From Dactylellina haptotyla (Eukaryota; Ascomycota; Orbiliomycetes; Orbiliales; Orbiliaceae): 64,000 nucleotides of DNA. Positions 1 through 11,689 of this stretch are shown here, in pieces. Positions within the stretch are counted from its first letter, which is position 1, and the number at the start of each line of letters is the position of its first letter. The translations under genes were made by a program, and so were the position numbers. Location: positions 1-64,000 of the forward strand of contig CM062382.1 in assembly GCA_031310005.1 (NCBI GenBank). Reading direction: 5' to 3'. Below the pieces are notes generated by a model that saw nothing but the letters and a program-made list of their open reading frames with translations, did not search any database and was not told where the DNA came from.

Positions 1-1060
1 AAAGTACAGGAATGATCGGTTCTTAAATATTTTCTTTACAAAATTATAGTGTTGTCAATAGATTATTTTTGGCCGACATTATTTAGACTAGGATTCTGGT
101 TTAGGCTGTATATGCGGCTACAACAGTGGCGAAGCTGGTGCGCGACGATGTGACATTGTGACGTTAAAGAATGAAGAGCCTTCGGGTGTGATGCATTTGG
201 TGTTCCCATTGCTGTGTCTTGGATTTTTTCTCCTAAACCTGGAAATCCTAGTCGGTTGTCGATTAATGATTACTCGTATCCTGTCCCATGAGCGAAGCCG
301 TCCACTCATAGAATGCACCAATCCGACCTTGGGAATTGTGTTGGCGATTCGATTCGATTCGTTCTGTTCGAGAAAACAAATCCGGGGTCGGGCTTCACGG
401 AATCTGGTCTGGATCGTTTGCAGAATCGATTGCCCGGGATATATTTAGAGCTCCCAGCGGGTTCCTAGACTAGCTGAGTTCCGAAGGAAATTCGTGCCGG
501 GTAGGCTTTTTATCAGTCCTAAAAATTGACCATGATCATAATCAGTTCAAGGGAGAAGCCTAAAAGGACGGCGGCTAGAAATCACCATGTAAAAATTTTG
601 TCAAATGACAAGATGACCGGTAGCACCCGACATGCGACGTCGCCTTCTTCGGAAGGTCCGAATTCCACAATGACCTGCTCTTTGCTTGGAGTATCCCGGT
701 TCATATACAGAAAGATTCCTGCTAGAGAAAAAAAAGAAAATGCAACAAACAAGTTCCAACGAATCCTAAGCAAAGATCTAGAAGCGCGAGACAAAAATTA
801 AAAAATAAACTAGGCTAACCGGGGTATTTCGAAAACACTAAAAAGGAAGTTCGGGCGCTAGGAGAAAGCTGTCATATATGTGGTTCGGTTGTGAGGTTAA
901 ATTCTAAAATCCAAGTCATGCATGGGGGAAGACCGATATAATCGGCATTTACGATGTAACCTGCTCCTGCAGCTAGCTACGCAAGGGCAATTGTTTATGC
1001 AAGGCTAGAACAACCTCATTGTGCTAAGACCATGAAAGAGCTATTCAACTGTCTTTCGAC
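1..1060. other. Intergenic, no gene supported
   Basis: Only short open frames without conserved content or a convincing ATG context were seen on either strand. A short run of repeated GATTC units lies near 350-360. The last 150 bases are the presumed promoter of the secreted-protein gene at 1228. Confidence 0.5.
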
Positions 1061-1067
1061 TATAAAA
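1061..1067 (+). promoter_or_regulatory. TATA box of the small secreted protein gene
   Basis: TATAAAA lies about 165 bases before the ATG at 1228, followed by a pyrimidine-rich stretch (1100-1190), as is common upstream of fungal genes. This is a position-and-motif call only. Confidence 0.5.
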
Positions 1068-1227
1068 AGGTGATTGGAGTAGCGTCGTAATTCAATTGTT
1101 TTCACCAGCACACGCCATCATTCCCCTCTCGTTACTTAATCTGGAGCTTTCGGCCTTCCGTCTCAGTGGAGCATCTACTATCGTTAATTTTCAAATTCTA
1201 ATAATTTTATATATATATTTCGCAAAA

Positions 1228-1972
1228 ATGCAGCTCTCTCACCTTCTCACCGCTTTAACTTTGGCAAGGTAGGAACCACTATCTTGCAAGATTCCGTCCA
1301 ATCCGATCGAAAATTAACATACTGTGTTTTATAATCTAGCTCTGCCCTTGCCGGCCCTGTGAAGCCCACAGGCTGTACGACTGAATACACTGTCACAACT
1401 TCTTACAAGCCTGTTACCACTGTCTACAAAGCTATCGCAGCTATCCCCATAGAACTAAATTGTGGTACTTGCACAAACTTGGTCGTAAAGACCAAGACCA
1501 TCGGTAAAGTTCGTGCTAAATCTTAGCCATACGTATTCTTGAAAAATTCGAGACTAACGTGAATTGAAAATATACAGTCTATCAAGGCGACCAGGACCGT
1601 CACCCTCGACAGTACCCTGACACATATCCCTATCTGCGGCATATTCCCAACCCCACCACCTTGCATCAAGGAATACACCGTCACGACCACCTTGACCGGT
1701 ACCACCACTATCTACAAGGAGATTGCGGCAGTCCCATTGGAGATTGACTGCAAGGGATGCGACCTCAAGGTCATCACCAAGACAGTTGGCGTAAGTTTGC
1801 AACAACGAAATCTATATATAAATCTTGTTTTATTTTGTCTCACAAATAGGAAATTAAACGAATGCTAACTATAATTCTGGGAATATAGAATGCTAAGCCC
1901 ACAAAGACCGTTACGAAGGATTATACTCTTCTCCACCCACCAGTGTGCACTGAGTTCCCTACAAAGTTTTAA
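1228..1972 (+). CDS. Small secreted protein with a duplicated Thr/Val-rich Cys module
   Basis: Function unknown. Exons 1228-1268, 1340-1508, 1578-1790 and 1889-1972 join in phase into 168 residues. The N-terminus is a short hydrophobic signal peptide (MQLSHLLTALTLA) ending at an Ala-rich site just after the first intron. The mature protein contains two copies of one module: a Tyr-Thr-Val-Thr-Thr stretch, then a Tyr-Lys-x-Ile-Ala-Ala run, then a Cys-x2-Cys pair (CGTC, CKGC) and a closing Lys-Thr-x-Gly. Each copy ends at or within one codon of an exon boundary, so the gene probably grew by exon duplication. The donor of intron 2 (GTTCGT) is non-consensus and was chosen because only it keeps phase; a GTAAAG donor five bases upstream would break the frame. 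I do not recognise the family. Confidence 0.75.
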
Positions 1973-3690
1973 GTTTGGGAATTAGCTGTGTAGGGACTTG
2001 ATGCTGGAAACAGATCTCGTCCCGAAGAGTGCTATTTAATATGAGATGGTTGGAAATGATTACCGTGTCACTGATAATGTCTATAAACTTAATATAATCT
2101 ATACATTTAAACCTATTGCTGCGTTCAAGATGATGGGCAAGTATACATTTGAGAACTGCGCTCTGCAATGCGGCGGGAGATATATGCCAAGTATATGCGG
2201 GAAATGCACAATAAGATATATAACTATGATAGCTTAAAACTTGTAAGTACGATTACGCATGAAAGAGCGAAAAGGGATTCGGATAACTAAGAACCGGATT
2301 TTAATTTTGCATTCCTCTTCGCATGATGCTTGGGGCACATATCCTTGGCCTCTCGAAACGTTCGAAACCTCAGCCGATTGGCCACATCTAATTCTGAAGC
2401 GACCTCGTTTTGTGTTGCGGATATTAAACCACCAAATGCATCTCGAGAATCCACGGCACCAGCCGACTTGGTAAGGGGTCAAGAACAAAAACCCCGCCGG
2501 AGAACAAACTATCAGATCCGGATGCCTGGGTCTCTCTAAGCTACAAGTGGTTACTCTACCAAATCCTATTAATGAAAGTTCATTTTGTTTCTCAGCCTCG
2601 GATTTCGGCATTATCATTGGCTGGGAGGCTCTTGTAGGCTATCCCGTTTTTTGGAAGTCTAGCCGTTCTGGGACCGACGGCCGCTTTTTATAGGGGCCTT
2701 TGCGTAACGTGCACATGGTTGACAAGCCCCTCGAGCTCACCCGTCTTTTAAGAAGCTTGGAGCCTCAATAAACCCCTGGATTAGGGTCACTGGATCTGAG
2801 GTTGGTGCACTCGTACTGTAATATGTTGGTAGACAAGAGCTCAATCTTCGACTTTTGTTCGAAGGATATATCCGGATATGGCAATGCAAATTGATGAACG
2901 GTCTAAGGATTTAGCACGGTAAAGGTGGTAAGAAGTATGCATACCTACTAAACTAATCTTTTGCGGGAAGATTTGGTCATTTTCCTTACTCATCAAATTC
3001 TGTACGATCCGTCAGCCTGAAAACAATAATATAACACTTCTAGTGTCGATATTATATTAAATACCCCTGTTCGCAACGGCTTCGGAGTCCACACTGAACG
3101 CAACTGCGTTGCATCTCGGCTGGCAGACCGAGGGTATCGTCGCTGTCGCCAGCCTCAAAAATTAAATTCACACTGAACAGAGTTTACATAGGTCTCTGCG
3201 GTTGCTTCTAATGATGCTGATAACTGCTCATATTATGTCGTAGCTCGGCTATATATTCAACTTTACTGTTCGGATTGTTGTCCAGAGCGCTTGAGCCAAC
3301 GCATATAAAGCTGAATATGAAACAGAGCCTCTCGATGCGATGTCTGGATGCTGGTGGCTTGCTATAGTCAAAATCTGGAATAATTCTTTAACCTGAGGTT
3401 GATCTGATGATAAGAAACTTATCGGCTCGCTATACTTCTATTATCCTAGAGCCCGCCCGATATCTGTGGCTTCGCTTTTTCTCGGAGCTTAACCTGAAGG
3501 TTTAGTCGAGGAGTTGTGGCAATCCAGCCTCTACTAACTGAAAATGGAGAAGTGATGGTGCTCCTTTTGTGCAGTTTCTTAATTTTGGTCCAAGATCGAG
3601 AGTCATTATTGATTTAAATAGAAGGCTGGATGTTTAACATAGTCCAGCTGTTATCTGTTTTAGCTTTTGAGACGGGAGGGGCTATAGATG
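1973..3690. other. Intergenic, no gene supported
   Basis: About 1.7 kb. The longest open frame (2234-2617, minus strand, 127 codons starting MIMPKSEAEK) has no recognisable domain, signal peptide or splice context and was not accepted. No transposon ends were seen. Confidence 0.5.
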
Positions 3691-3706
3691 GCGTATATAT
3701 ATACGC
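3691..3706 (+). promoter_or_regulatory. Perfect 16-bp palindrome containing a TATA element
   Basis: GCGTATATATATACGC equals its own reverse complement. It lies 125 bases upstream of the ATG at 3831 and contains a TATATATA core, so it is the likely core promoter of the cysteine-rich surface protein gene. Whether the palindrome is also bound by a dimeric regulator is unknown. Confidence 0.45.
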
Positions 3707-3830
3707 AACATTGTCCATCCGCCCTGGGGAGTTTCCCTTTTAAAAAGTCTTTGGTTTGGCTGGTGATATCGACTCACTGATAAAAATAGGACTGGGAAAG
3801 TCGGTGCAAAGTAAATACGTCTTTTCGAAA

Positions 3831-5078
3831 ATGAGATTACTCAGAGAAACCTTTCTCTTCAGGTAAGCGAACAACGTCCAAACTCTCAGAATTTTATTCC
3901 AGATAGCAGCTAATGTGGGTAAATCTTTGGTTTCCCATAGCGTCTTTGCCTTAGGCGTCTCAGCGCAAGATAGCACGGACGGCTCAGCGACATCTTCTGC
4001 CCCGGCACAGGCATCAGGACGGACTGAATGTTCACCCAACTGGGATCCATCGTGCTCATTCTTGTGCGGAGAGCCCTCTGATACCAAAGTCTGCAGCCAG
4101 GAGTTTTACTACAACGCCGATACCGGTGGTGGTTGTTCGATCTGTCGTAGCACGGCGTCTAAATGTCCTACAACGCCAAGCGCAGACTGTGCCTATACCT
4201 GTGATGATACACTCTCTGGTACTTCACATGTATTCTGCGCAAATAAAGATTACTCCATAGATGGAGTCGTGTGCACAGCCTGCCCTGAAAGTGGGTCTAG
4301 CTCTGGAGAAAGTCCAACGAACGCCTCCTCGACAAAATCATCTAGGTCTGGGGGCTCTGCACAAACGGCTACCCAAGGTTCTGGAGCCGCTGGAAATACT
4401 GGAAGCCCTGAGAATCCAGGTTCAGGTTCAACTTTAACAACTGTTACTACTGGCGCGGCAAGCGATACTTCTTCAGCCTCCTCAACTCTCCCCACCGCAG
4501 ATTACGGCCCTGGTGCGATTGTTTGTCCTCTCCAGTTCGATCCTACAAACTGCCCATTTTTTTGTGGAGATGGAAACGAAGGAAATACCGGTTGTAGCAC
4601 CTCTTGGTCCTTCACGGCGAACGGAAATTGCTTGCCTTGTCCACAAACTCCATCAGAGTGCCCCGAGTCTCCTCGTGCGTATTGTGCTTTCATGTGCCAA
4701 TCTGAAGGCGCGGCTGGCACGGTAAAGTTTTGCGCGGCATCGGATTTTACCACACAGGGACTGCTCACTTGCAAAGCGTGTCTCCGTAGCTTAGGCTCTG
4801 GATCTGGCGGAAGCTCATCTGTAACCCCGCCAGAGTCGAATTCCTCCAGTGAGAGTGTTAGTGAGTCCACTGGATCATCTGAATCCCGGTCTACTACCTC
4901 AGCCTCAGCAGCGAGTGAGCCAACCGGATCACCCGTGCTCTACACACCAACTGGCTCTCAAACCACTGGTAATGGCTCGCTTCCTACGCCGACTTACACT
5001 TCCGGTGGCGTCACAGTTATTGGTATGGGCAGTGCTGCTGGGCTGGGATTACTTTGCATTATCATGTTTGCGCTATAA
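3831..5078 (+). CDS. Cysteine-rich, Ser/Thr-rich cell-surface protein, probably GPI-anchored
   Basis: Exons 3831-3862 and 3941-5078 (intron 3863-3940, GTAAGC..CATAG) give 389 residues. Splicing creates a signal peptide, MRLLRETFLFSVFALGVSA, that is absent from the unspliced frame. The mature protein has two copies of a 12-cysteine module, roughly residues 37-125 and 203-290, with matching Cys spacing (CxxxxxxxC, FxCG, CxxCxxxxxxCP, YxCxxxC, FCAxxD). They are separated and followed by long Ser/Thr/Gly-rich linkers likely to be O-glycosylated. The C-terminus is a hydrophobic tail (GLGLLCIIMFAL) preceded by Gly/Ser/Ala, as in GPI-anchored wall proteins. Cell wall or plasma membrane location is inferred. 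It is not a CFEM domain (Cys spacing and count differ), and I do not recognise the module by name. It converges on the helicase gene; the two stops are 287 bases apart. Confidence 0.8.
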
Positions 5079-5365
5079 GTTTTATCTTGTATTTAATAAA
5101 ACCTAGTTAGAGAGGCTCGCCACAAACAAGGGGCAAATAGTTGTATTCTTCGACATAGCGATAACTTAATGCTTAATAAGGTAGCTTGCTATCAAATGGT
5201 TGGATGATCTAGCAGGGGTCCGATTTTATTTGTTAAGATTTACAAAATTATATCATTCCTTGAATTTATAGAACCGCTATATATTATCATTTGAGGTCAA
5301 TAACTATGAGGTAACTCTTTAGAAAGATTTTATACTGTAGGAGATTCCTGCGCAGCTTTTGAACT

Positions 5366-8300
5366 CTATCCTAAATTTCTCATTCTGTGGTCAAAATCTT
5401 GGTCAGTTCTAACTCCCTCAACCGATTGGTGATTTTGACCCCCTATTTGCGCACCGCATTCGTTGCATGTCCCTAGTTGCATGGCTTGTCCACAATGAGC
5501 GATTGTAAACTAGGCCAAGTTAGCACGGGAAGCTCAATTATATAATTGAATTTCAAATTTCTGGAGAGCCATACCTGGTGTCCGTTAGGGCATCTGTACC
5601 AATGACCCGTTCCCGAGAATTCCTGAGCCATAGTGTCATATATCTCTTTCAATTCTTTGTCAGAAATTGTAGAATAGAAAGTTAAATCTCGCAAGCTTTT
5701 CAGAATCTCTTCCACATCTCCCTTCAGCTTCCTACAGCTGGGAATCAACTCGCAAATATCCAGACACTCTTCCAAGTCACTCTGGATGTCCTCTTTTGCC
5801 GCTTCTATTGTAGCAGCTGTCCTTTCCCTTTGATTTTCTTTGATTTGCTCCGAATCTTGGTCTTTCAAAATAAGGATTCTGAACCTTGCCTTCACCAGGC
5901 GTGCCTGAATCTCCAACAACTGATTTCGCCGATTTTTGCACACCTTTATCAAAGTGTCGCATTTTGCGGGCATGGGGGGTAAAATGGGAGAAATTCTGTT
6001 CTTAAGCTTCTTTGCCATATCCTCTGGCGTATTGGAACGTCTGGATATCATATCCATGTCACAGATATATAAGAAAGTTGCACGCAACTCTTGATATGCT
6101 CCTTCGATGCCGAAACGATATTGAACTGTGGACGGATTATATTCTTCTGGATCGATGTTGTGATTTCTACATGCAAATGCAGTGAGCTCGTATACTCTGT
6201 GGTAAGGTTGCTCCTCGCTCAAGACGTGTTTATTATATTTCGGAATCCTCTTTCGTATCAGTTGAAGCTCATTGTATCGTAACTTGATGCTAATATAGCC
6301 CGCTACTGTTAGAAACACCCCCGGAAAGTAGTTTAGGCGGGTTATACGTACGCAGCTAGAGTTGTTGGTATAAAAGTGTCCCTGGATGATTCGAGTATCT
6401 CTTGTTGAATATCAACACCGCGTACCAGAGATATCAGGCGGTCGTTCGAAGCAGCAGTGAATTGTTTGATACAGTCTTGCAATTGTGCCTTCTTTACGAT
6501 TTCGTTGTACCTGAGTGACGTAGTAAAGGGTTGCCTACATTTTGGGCATCGGGGTAATTTTGGTTCTGATTTCTCTTGTACATATCTTTTCCGAATCTTC
6601 CAATCGACGACTGTGTCGAGTTCGAAGAAGTCTTTCATACTTACCATTCCATCGAGGGTGCTGACGGTATAGAAGTGATTGCATGGTAGAAATATGATCG
6701 GCTCGTCCTTTGAGTCCCGATAAGTCTCGAACATTAACATATCCACAACGAACTCGAGAATATCATCAGAGGCGCACTCTCTGCAATATTTAGCCGTTGG
6801 ACACTTTTCGCCACATATCGACGGGCATGGATGCCCACAAGTGAGGTTTTTGGTGCATAGCTGATCGCATGGCAGAATATTGCAGGAGACGCCGCACGGC
6901 ATTAGACACTTTTGGTGTTCACAACCTAAGATACAGTTCTCTGCGCATGGCGGGCATGGGTCCTTGCATTTGTTCTTGCATCTAGAGTGTGCGCAGCGGA
7001 CCTCGCAATCTTTTTCGCAGAAACCGCAGTCCTCTCCGTCATGGCAGACCTTTTCGCAAGAATGAGAACAAGTATTGAATGGCCGTTCGCATCTATGTCC
7101 GCATTTCCCATGATCAACGACGATAGCTCCCTTGGATGACTTTCTGCAAGTTGTGCAGTTTTTCTGGCATGAATGGCCGCAGTTAAGTAGGGAGTCACAG
7201 CGTGCCCAACATTGAAATTGCGCTGTAGTAATGTCTCGGCCACATTCGACCCTGAGTTTGTGTTTGCAGCCGGGCACCTCTTTCTCAACTTTGACCTTGC
7301 AGTAATAATCTTGGAGCTTCTGATACTGGGAGCAAGGAATTCGAGGGGTTATGTGTCCGCATTTCAAGAGAATATTTTCGATGGGAACCGCGCATGGAGC
7401 GCATGGCTGCCCGCATCTTGCGGTGCAAGAGTGTTCGCAACCAGCCAAAGCTTTCGGACATGGTTCGTAGCAAGGCGCAAGTTGGTGAAGTGCTGTCGAA
7501 TGGCATTTTGCAACACATGCGTGTCCACACCCGAGCCGCCATTCACATCTCCGACTGCAACCGCCTTCTGGGGCATGTACTAAAAAGTCTTCCTTTGACA
7601 TTACTTGAATAGGCTCATCCTTGTGTCTTTCGCACTCGAGCTCTAGAGCTGGTCCGAGACAATTTTCAAGATTCATAAGATGAATAACATTGGACCACAT
7701 AGGGACTGACCCTGCGGTTGCTGCATTTCCCACAATATACATACCCCACTTGGCTCGACTGTTCGAATGTTAGACTGAGAACTGAATCATTTTTGGAGTA
7801 CTTTTAATTTGGTGGATCTTACCTTAGCAGTACATTGATGCGATTGCTAGTTTTTAAGAACCCGCATTTGCCCTCTTTGTTACTTCTAACAAGAGAAATA
7901 ATAACGACCTCCGCCTCTTCACCCTAGAGCCGAAATGTAAGTTCAGTTTGTCTCCAACTACTATGAAGGAATTTACATACTTGGAAGTTATCTATCGTTG
8001 ATATTCTCACGGCGGCTGCGAGAGTAGACTTTCTTATAGTGCTGTTGTGGACTATACTCTGAAGACCAATAGACTCCTCTTGCTCATCTTCAAGCATTGC
8101 CTCTGCATCCAAAGCTTCCTGATCTCGACTTCCTATAACGATATCAAATGTATTTGAAAGCGATCGCTTTAATTTGGACATTTGCCCAAGATACGGCGTT
8201 AAAACAGCGATTTGCTTTTCTTTGAAAACCCCTTGATGGAGGAGATGAGTTACGAGTCCGACGACCATTTCTTGTTCGAACTCATTGTCATATGATGTCG

Positions 8301-11300
8301 TCAGTCTTATCGCATCACCTTTTGAGTCTGGATGTTTGTGATCCATCCAGAATAGACGCTTCTTCATCCCTGGAACGCGAGGGTAGTCTGGAACTTTATC
8401 CATCAAGCCGGGATAAGTCTTCAGCCGTATTAGATCTGCAATACTAGGGTGCATGCGTCGCTGCGTATTGAGGCTGGCAATAGGAAATTTGAGGCCCAAG
8501 ATTCCATAGGGTTGTCTTGCTAGTCTCTCAAAAAGGGAAACATCGAGGGCATACAACTGGCCTTTCTTGCTCTCTACAGATAGATCGAAGTTTGCAATAT
8601 GTGGTCGAAGCTGTTCGTGGTCGCCAATAAGGATCATATGTTCAATAGAGGGAATGAGGGTAGTGATAGTGTGAGCCTCCAGTATTTCTGTAGGTAATTA
8701 AAGATATTAGCACCTATGATGGGATCAATTCAAGATAGTATACTTGGCATACCTCCTGCTTCTTCGCAGAACAACACCTTTGCATTTATACGCTCGAGTA
8801 AATCTGCGTGGAGAGCTAAACTCGTTGTTGTGACGCCGATTATATCTGCACGTTGAAGAGCCCGTTTATCCCACTCCTTCCTCACTATCGATAACTTTTC
8901 GCTCACTTCATGATGCCTCTCAGTTACATCAGCCAACCCCGCAGTAGCATTTTCTACCATCTCTGTCTTCCAGAACCTTAGAAGAGCGAATCGTTCCGCT
9001 GGGTTGAAGGTCCAAGGGTCTATACCTTGGGATCCAGCAGCCAGCAGCCAGGTGATAGGCCTTCCATCTGAGCCTGGGCGTGCGTGTTTCCTCCATGCAG
9101 TGAATGGCTTTTCTTTTCCGTTGCCACGCATCACTATGAATCCTTCCTCATCTTCAACTTCCTGAAAAAGACGAGTATGGAAAATTGGATGATGATCCTC
9201 TAGATGAGACTGAAACGTAGCTTCTGATTCTGAGTTTGAAAGTATCCTACAATAATCGCCGGCTTCTGTATTTAGTTCTCTCATCTCTTCTCTCAGCTGC
9301 CACATAGCCTTCTTTTCTAGCGGCGTATTATGAGAGTCACGACTAAGATTCCTAAGTAGGCAAGATTCTAGTCTCTCAGATTTAGATCTCGACCCCAGCC
9401 GGATGATGTTCTTGACATCGATATCTAAAAGATGTTCGAGAAATTGGTCCAGAGCGTGGTTTGTATAGCAGCTTGGTGCATTCAGTTAGTTGAAATGCCG
9501 CGTGGCGGACAATTGAATATTTAATAGAAAACTTACACACAGATGATAGGCCCTATAGGCGCCCTAGATTTATTTGAAAGCAAAATCTTAATTAACTTTG
9601 TTCCCACAAAGCTTTTTCCGGTTCCAGGTGGACCTTGGATCAGCCCGACCTCGCGGGAAAGGGCTTTTACTAGCGATCTTGCTTGCCCGTCGTCAAGAGT
9701 GGTATTCTTCATCAATCTGTCGAGATCAAAATATCCGGACTTGGGCAATAAGTGTAACGGTGTCTCTACTTCTTCGGTGAAGATGGAGTTCAATTCAAAA
9801 TAGAACCCTGTTTTAGAAGCATATGGTGGCGGTCGTACGGCTACCTTTGTCCTGCCTTCGACATCTTGCTGAAAATCTACTGATGGATCGGGGGCAAGCC
9901 AATCAATGAAAGGGATCGCCTGCGTTTTATTGATACGTTTCTGTAAGCCTTGGAGAATTGGGCGAAAGGAGGCTAATAGAGTTCGTGGGAACTCTATAAG
10001 ATCAATCTGAGAATTGTAGACAGAAGATGCGAGTCGATAAAGCCACTCAACATCTTTCTCTCGAACAGCGTCCGCAAAGCTCAAGATAATTCCAGCTCGA
10101 TGAGGATCTTCGGACAGGGTTAGGATCGGTTTGTTTGCGTCTGGTACGCGGTCGTCTTTGTTTCGTTCTCCCTTAATATCATTTCGAGTTACAAACCGAT
10201 CGGAGACGGTGAAGAACGTGGCTTCATTTTCTTCATTCAATATGCAGACGAGAGTACTGAAATCTAAGATTTTCTCATTTGCCCACCACTCTCTTCGATC
10301 TCGTGCCGTTGTATTGGGGATAGGCTGATCAAATGTAATACCTATTTTCAGTCCGTGGGTACTACTAAAGCTGATATCCTCAACTTTAACATTTTGATGT
10401 ATCAGAACAGCAACTCCAGCACTCGAAAACCGCTTAACACCGTCATTTTTTTTGCGCTTTGATCTCTGGAGATTATCAAGGTTTGCGCGGTTCTCGATAA
10501 TTTGACGCAGAGATTCGCGGAGGCAACCGATATTGTCTTCTCGTAAGAGGCGAAATTGAGAATCAAGTAATCGTTTGCTTCTATCAGCGTAGAGAGCATC
10601 GCCTCCCATCTTTGGTAAGTACTCTGCTTCAACACTCCTGATCTCTTCAGCGGTTGGTAAAACTCTAATATCTGCAATGGAGGCGTGGTCATTATCGTGT
10701 CTAGGCCCGAGATCCGAACGAGTTCCTGGCAGCCTGATAGTTGCCTGAACGGCAGGATGGAGTTCAGTCTGAGCGAATCCTCTGATCTGGCCGTTCCCGC
10801 GAGCTTTCTCGGGAATTAAAGATGGGATTTTCTCCCCCAGTTTAAGTTGCTCGTTAATTACTTTGAAGTTCTGATGAAGATATCGCATTTCCGGATTGAC
10901 CAGTAAGTTTTGCTCTTTAGCTTGTGCCAACGCATCTCGAGATATTTGCTTTATGCCATCATGTACAATGGAGTTCGAATTAATCTGAATAGTACTTCTA
11001 AGGGCCGATATTACCATGGGAAACACCTCAGAGTAGAGCTCCGGGTCTAGCCCCATGAGAGTTCTGGAACGTGATAGTAGTCGCTCGAAAAACCGCGCTC
11101 CACGGGTTCCCTGAGTGCCATATACGACATTGTAGATTGTTCCTGCGTATTGTTCGGTAACAATGGAACCCGTGAACTCTGTATTGGTAATTATGCGAAG
11201 GAAAGGTATCGCGTGCGTAGTAAAGTTAATGGTAGGGAGTGAGCCATCGTATGCGAAATCGGTTTCCAACAATTGTCGAATGTGTTCAAGATTTTGGGCT

Positions 11301-11689
11301 TCGGCAAGCTCTTTGATAACTTGCTGGACGTTCTCCGCTTCTTTCTCTTGAACTAATCTAAGAGCTCCCTCAATAAATGTCTTCATCTGGATCGCCGAAT
11401 ATTGGCCCCGGATTCTGCATATCTTCCTCCAGCTTTGGAGTGGAGTAAGGGGGGCGACAGGGGTCGGATCCAGGTTATTTCTTCGCGGTGTTGATGCTGG
11501 CTGAAGACCTTGTTGAGCATCTTTAGTATGAACAGGATGCCCGAGCTTGCATTTCTGTTCCCACCTGCATTTGCCATGCCGTAGAAAATCCTTACATGCT
11601 TGGACTGTGGTTTCGTCATGAGAAAATCGGCACACAGCACGTTTGCACTTGCCTTCTCGCCACTGAAAGCATATGGTTGCTGATGACAT
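5366..11689 (-). CDS. NFX1-type zinc finger SF1 helicase (ZNFX1/Hrr1-like)
   Basis: Seven exons, read from high to low coordinates: 11689-9537, 9471-8753, 8687-7981, 7923-7823, 7758-6352, 6289-5575 and 5509-5366. They add to 1,981 codons plus stop, with introns of 57-65 bp. Domains in order: two CCCH fingers (C7-x7-C-x4-C-x3-H and C32-x8-C-x5-C-x3-H); a long linker; a superfamily 1 helicase core with Walker A GPPGTGKS near residue 686, the CYTNHALDQF motif, Walker B-like CEEAG, GDHEQLRP, and VLLSRAKWGMYIVGN at the end of RecA2; an array of NFX1-type Cys/His fingers (GCSRRCEWRLGCGH, HSCQKNC and others); and a C-terminal RZ-type finger split by the last intron (GHWYRCPNGH, then CGQAM, C-x2-C, IGGxNH). 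Relatives are S. pombe Hrr1, which acts with the RNA-directed RNA polymerase complex in heterochromatin assembly, and animal ZNFX1. A role in RNA silencing is inferred from the family. The exon 5/6 acceptor (6290) was chosen on phase. Confidence 0.93.

Noticed and set aside
158-448. Plus-strand open frame of 96 codons
   Set aside because: Begins at a GTG-like codon, has no ATG context, no domain and no splice sites.
1523-1805. Minus-strand frames opposite the first gene
   Set aside because: Antisense shadows of exon 3 of the small secreted protein; the plus strand has signal peptide, phase-matched introns and repeated modules.
2234-2617. Minus-strand 127-codon frame with ATG
   Set aside because: No recognisable motif, no signal peptide, unusual Cys/Arg/Trp-rich composition; opposite-strand frames of similar length overlap it.
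5473-5574. C-terminal 34 codons of the helicase's longest unspliced frame
   Set aside because: This is intron read-through; splicing restores the RZ finger.
7212-7612. Plus-strand frames within the NFX1 finger array
   Set aside because: Shadows of the Cys-rich coding exon on the other strand.
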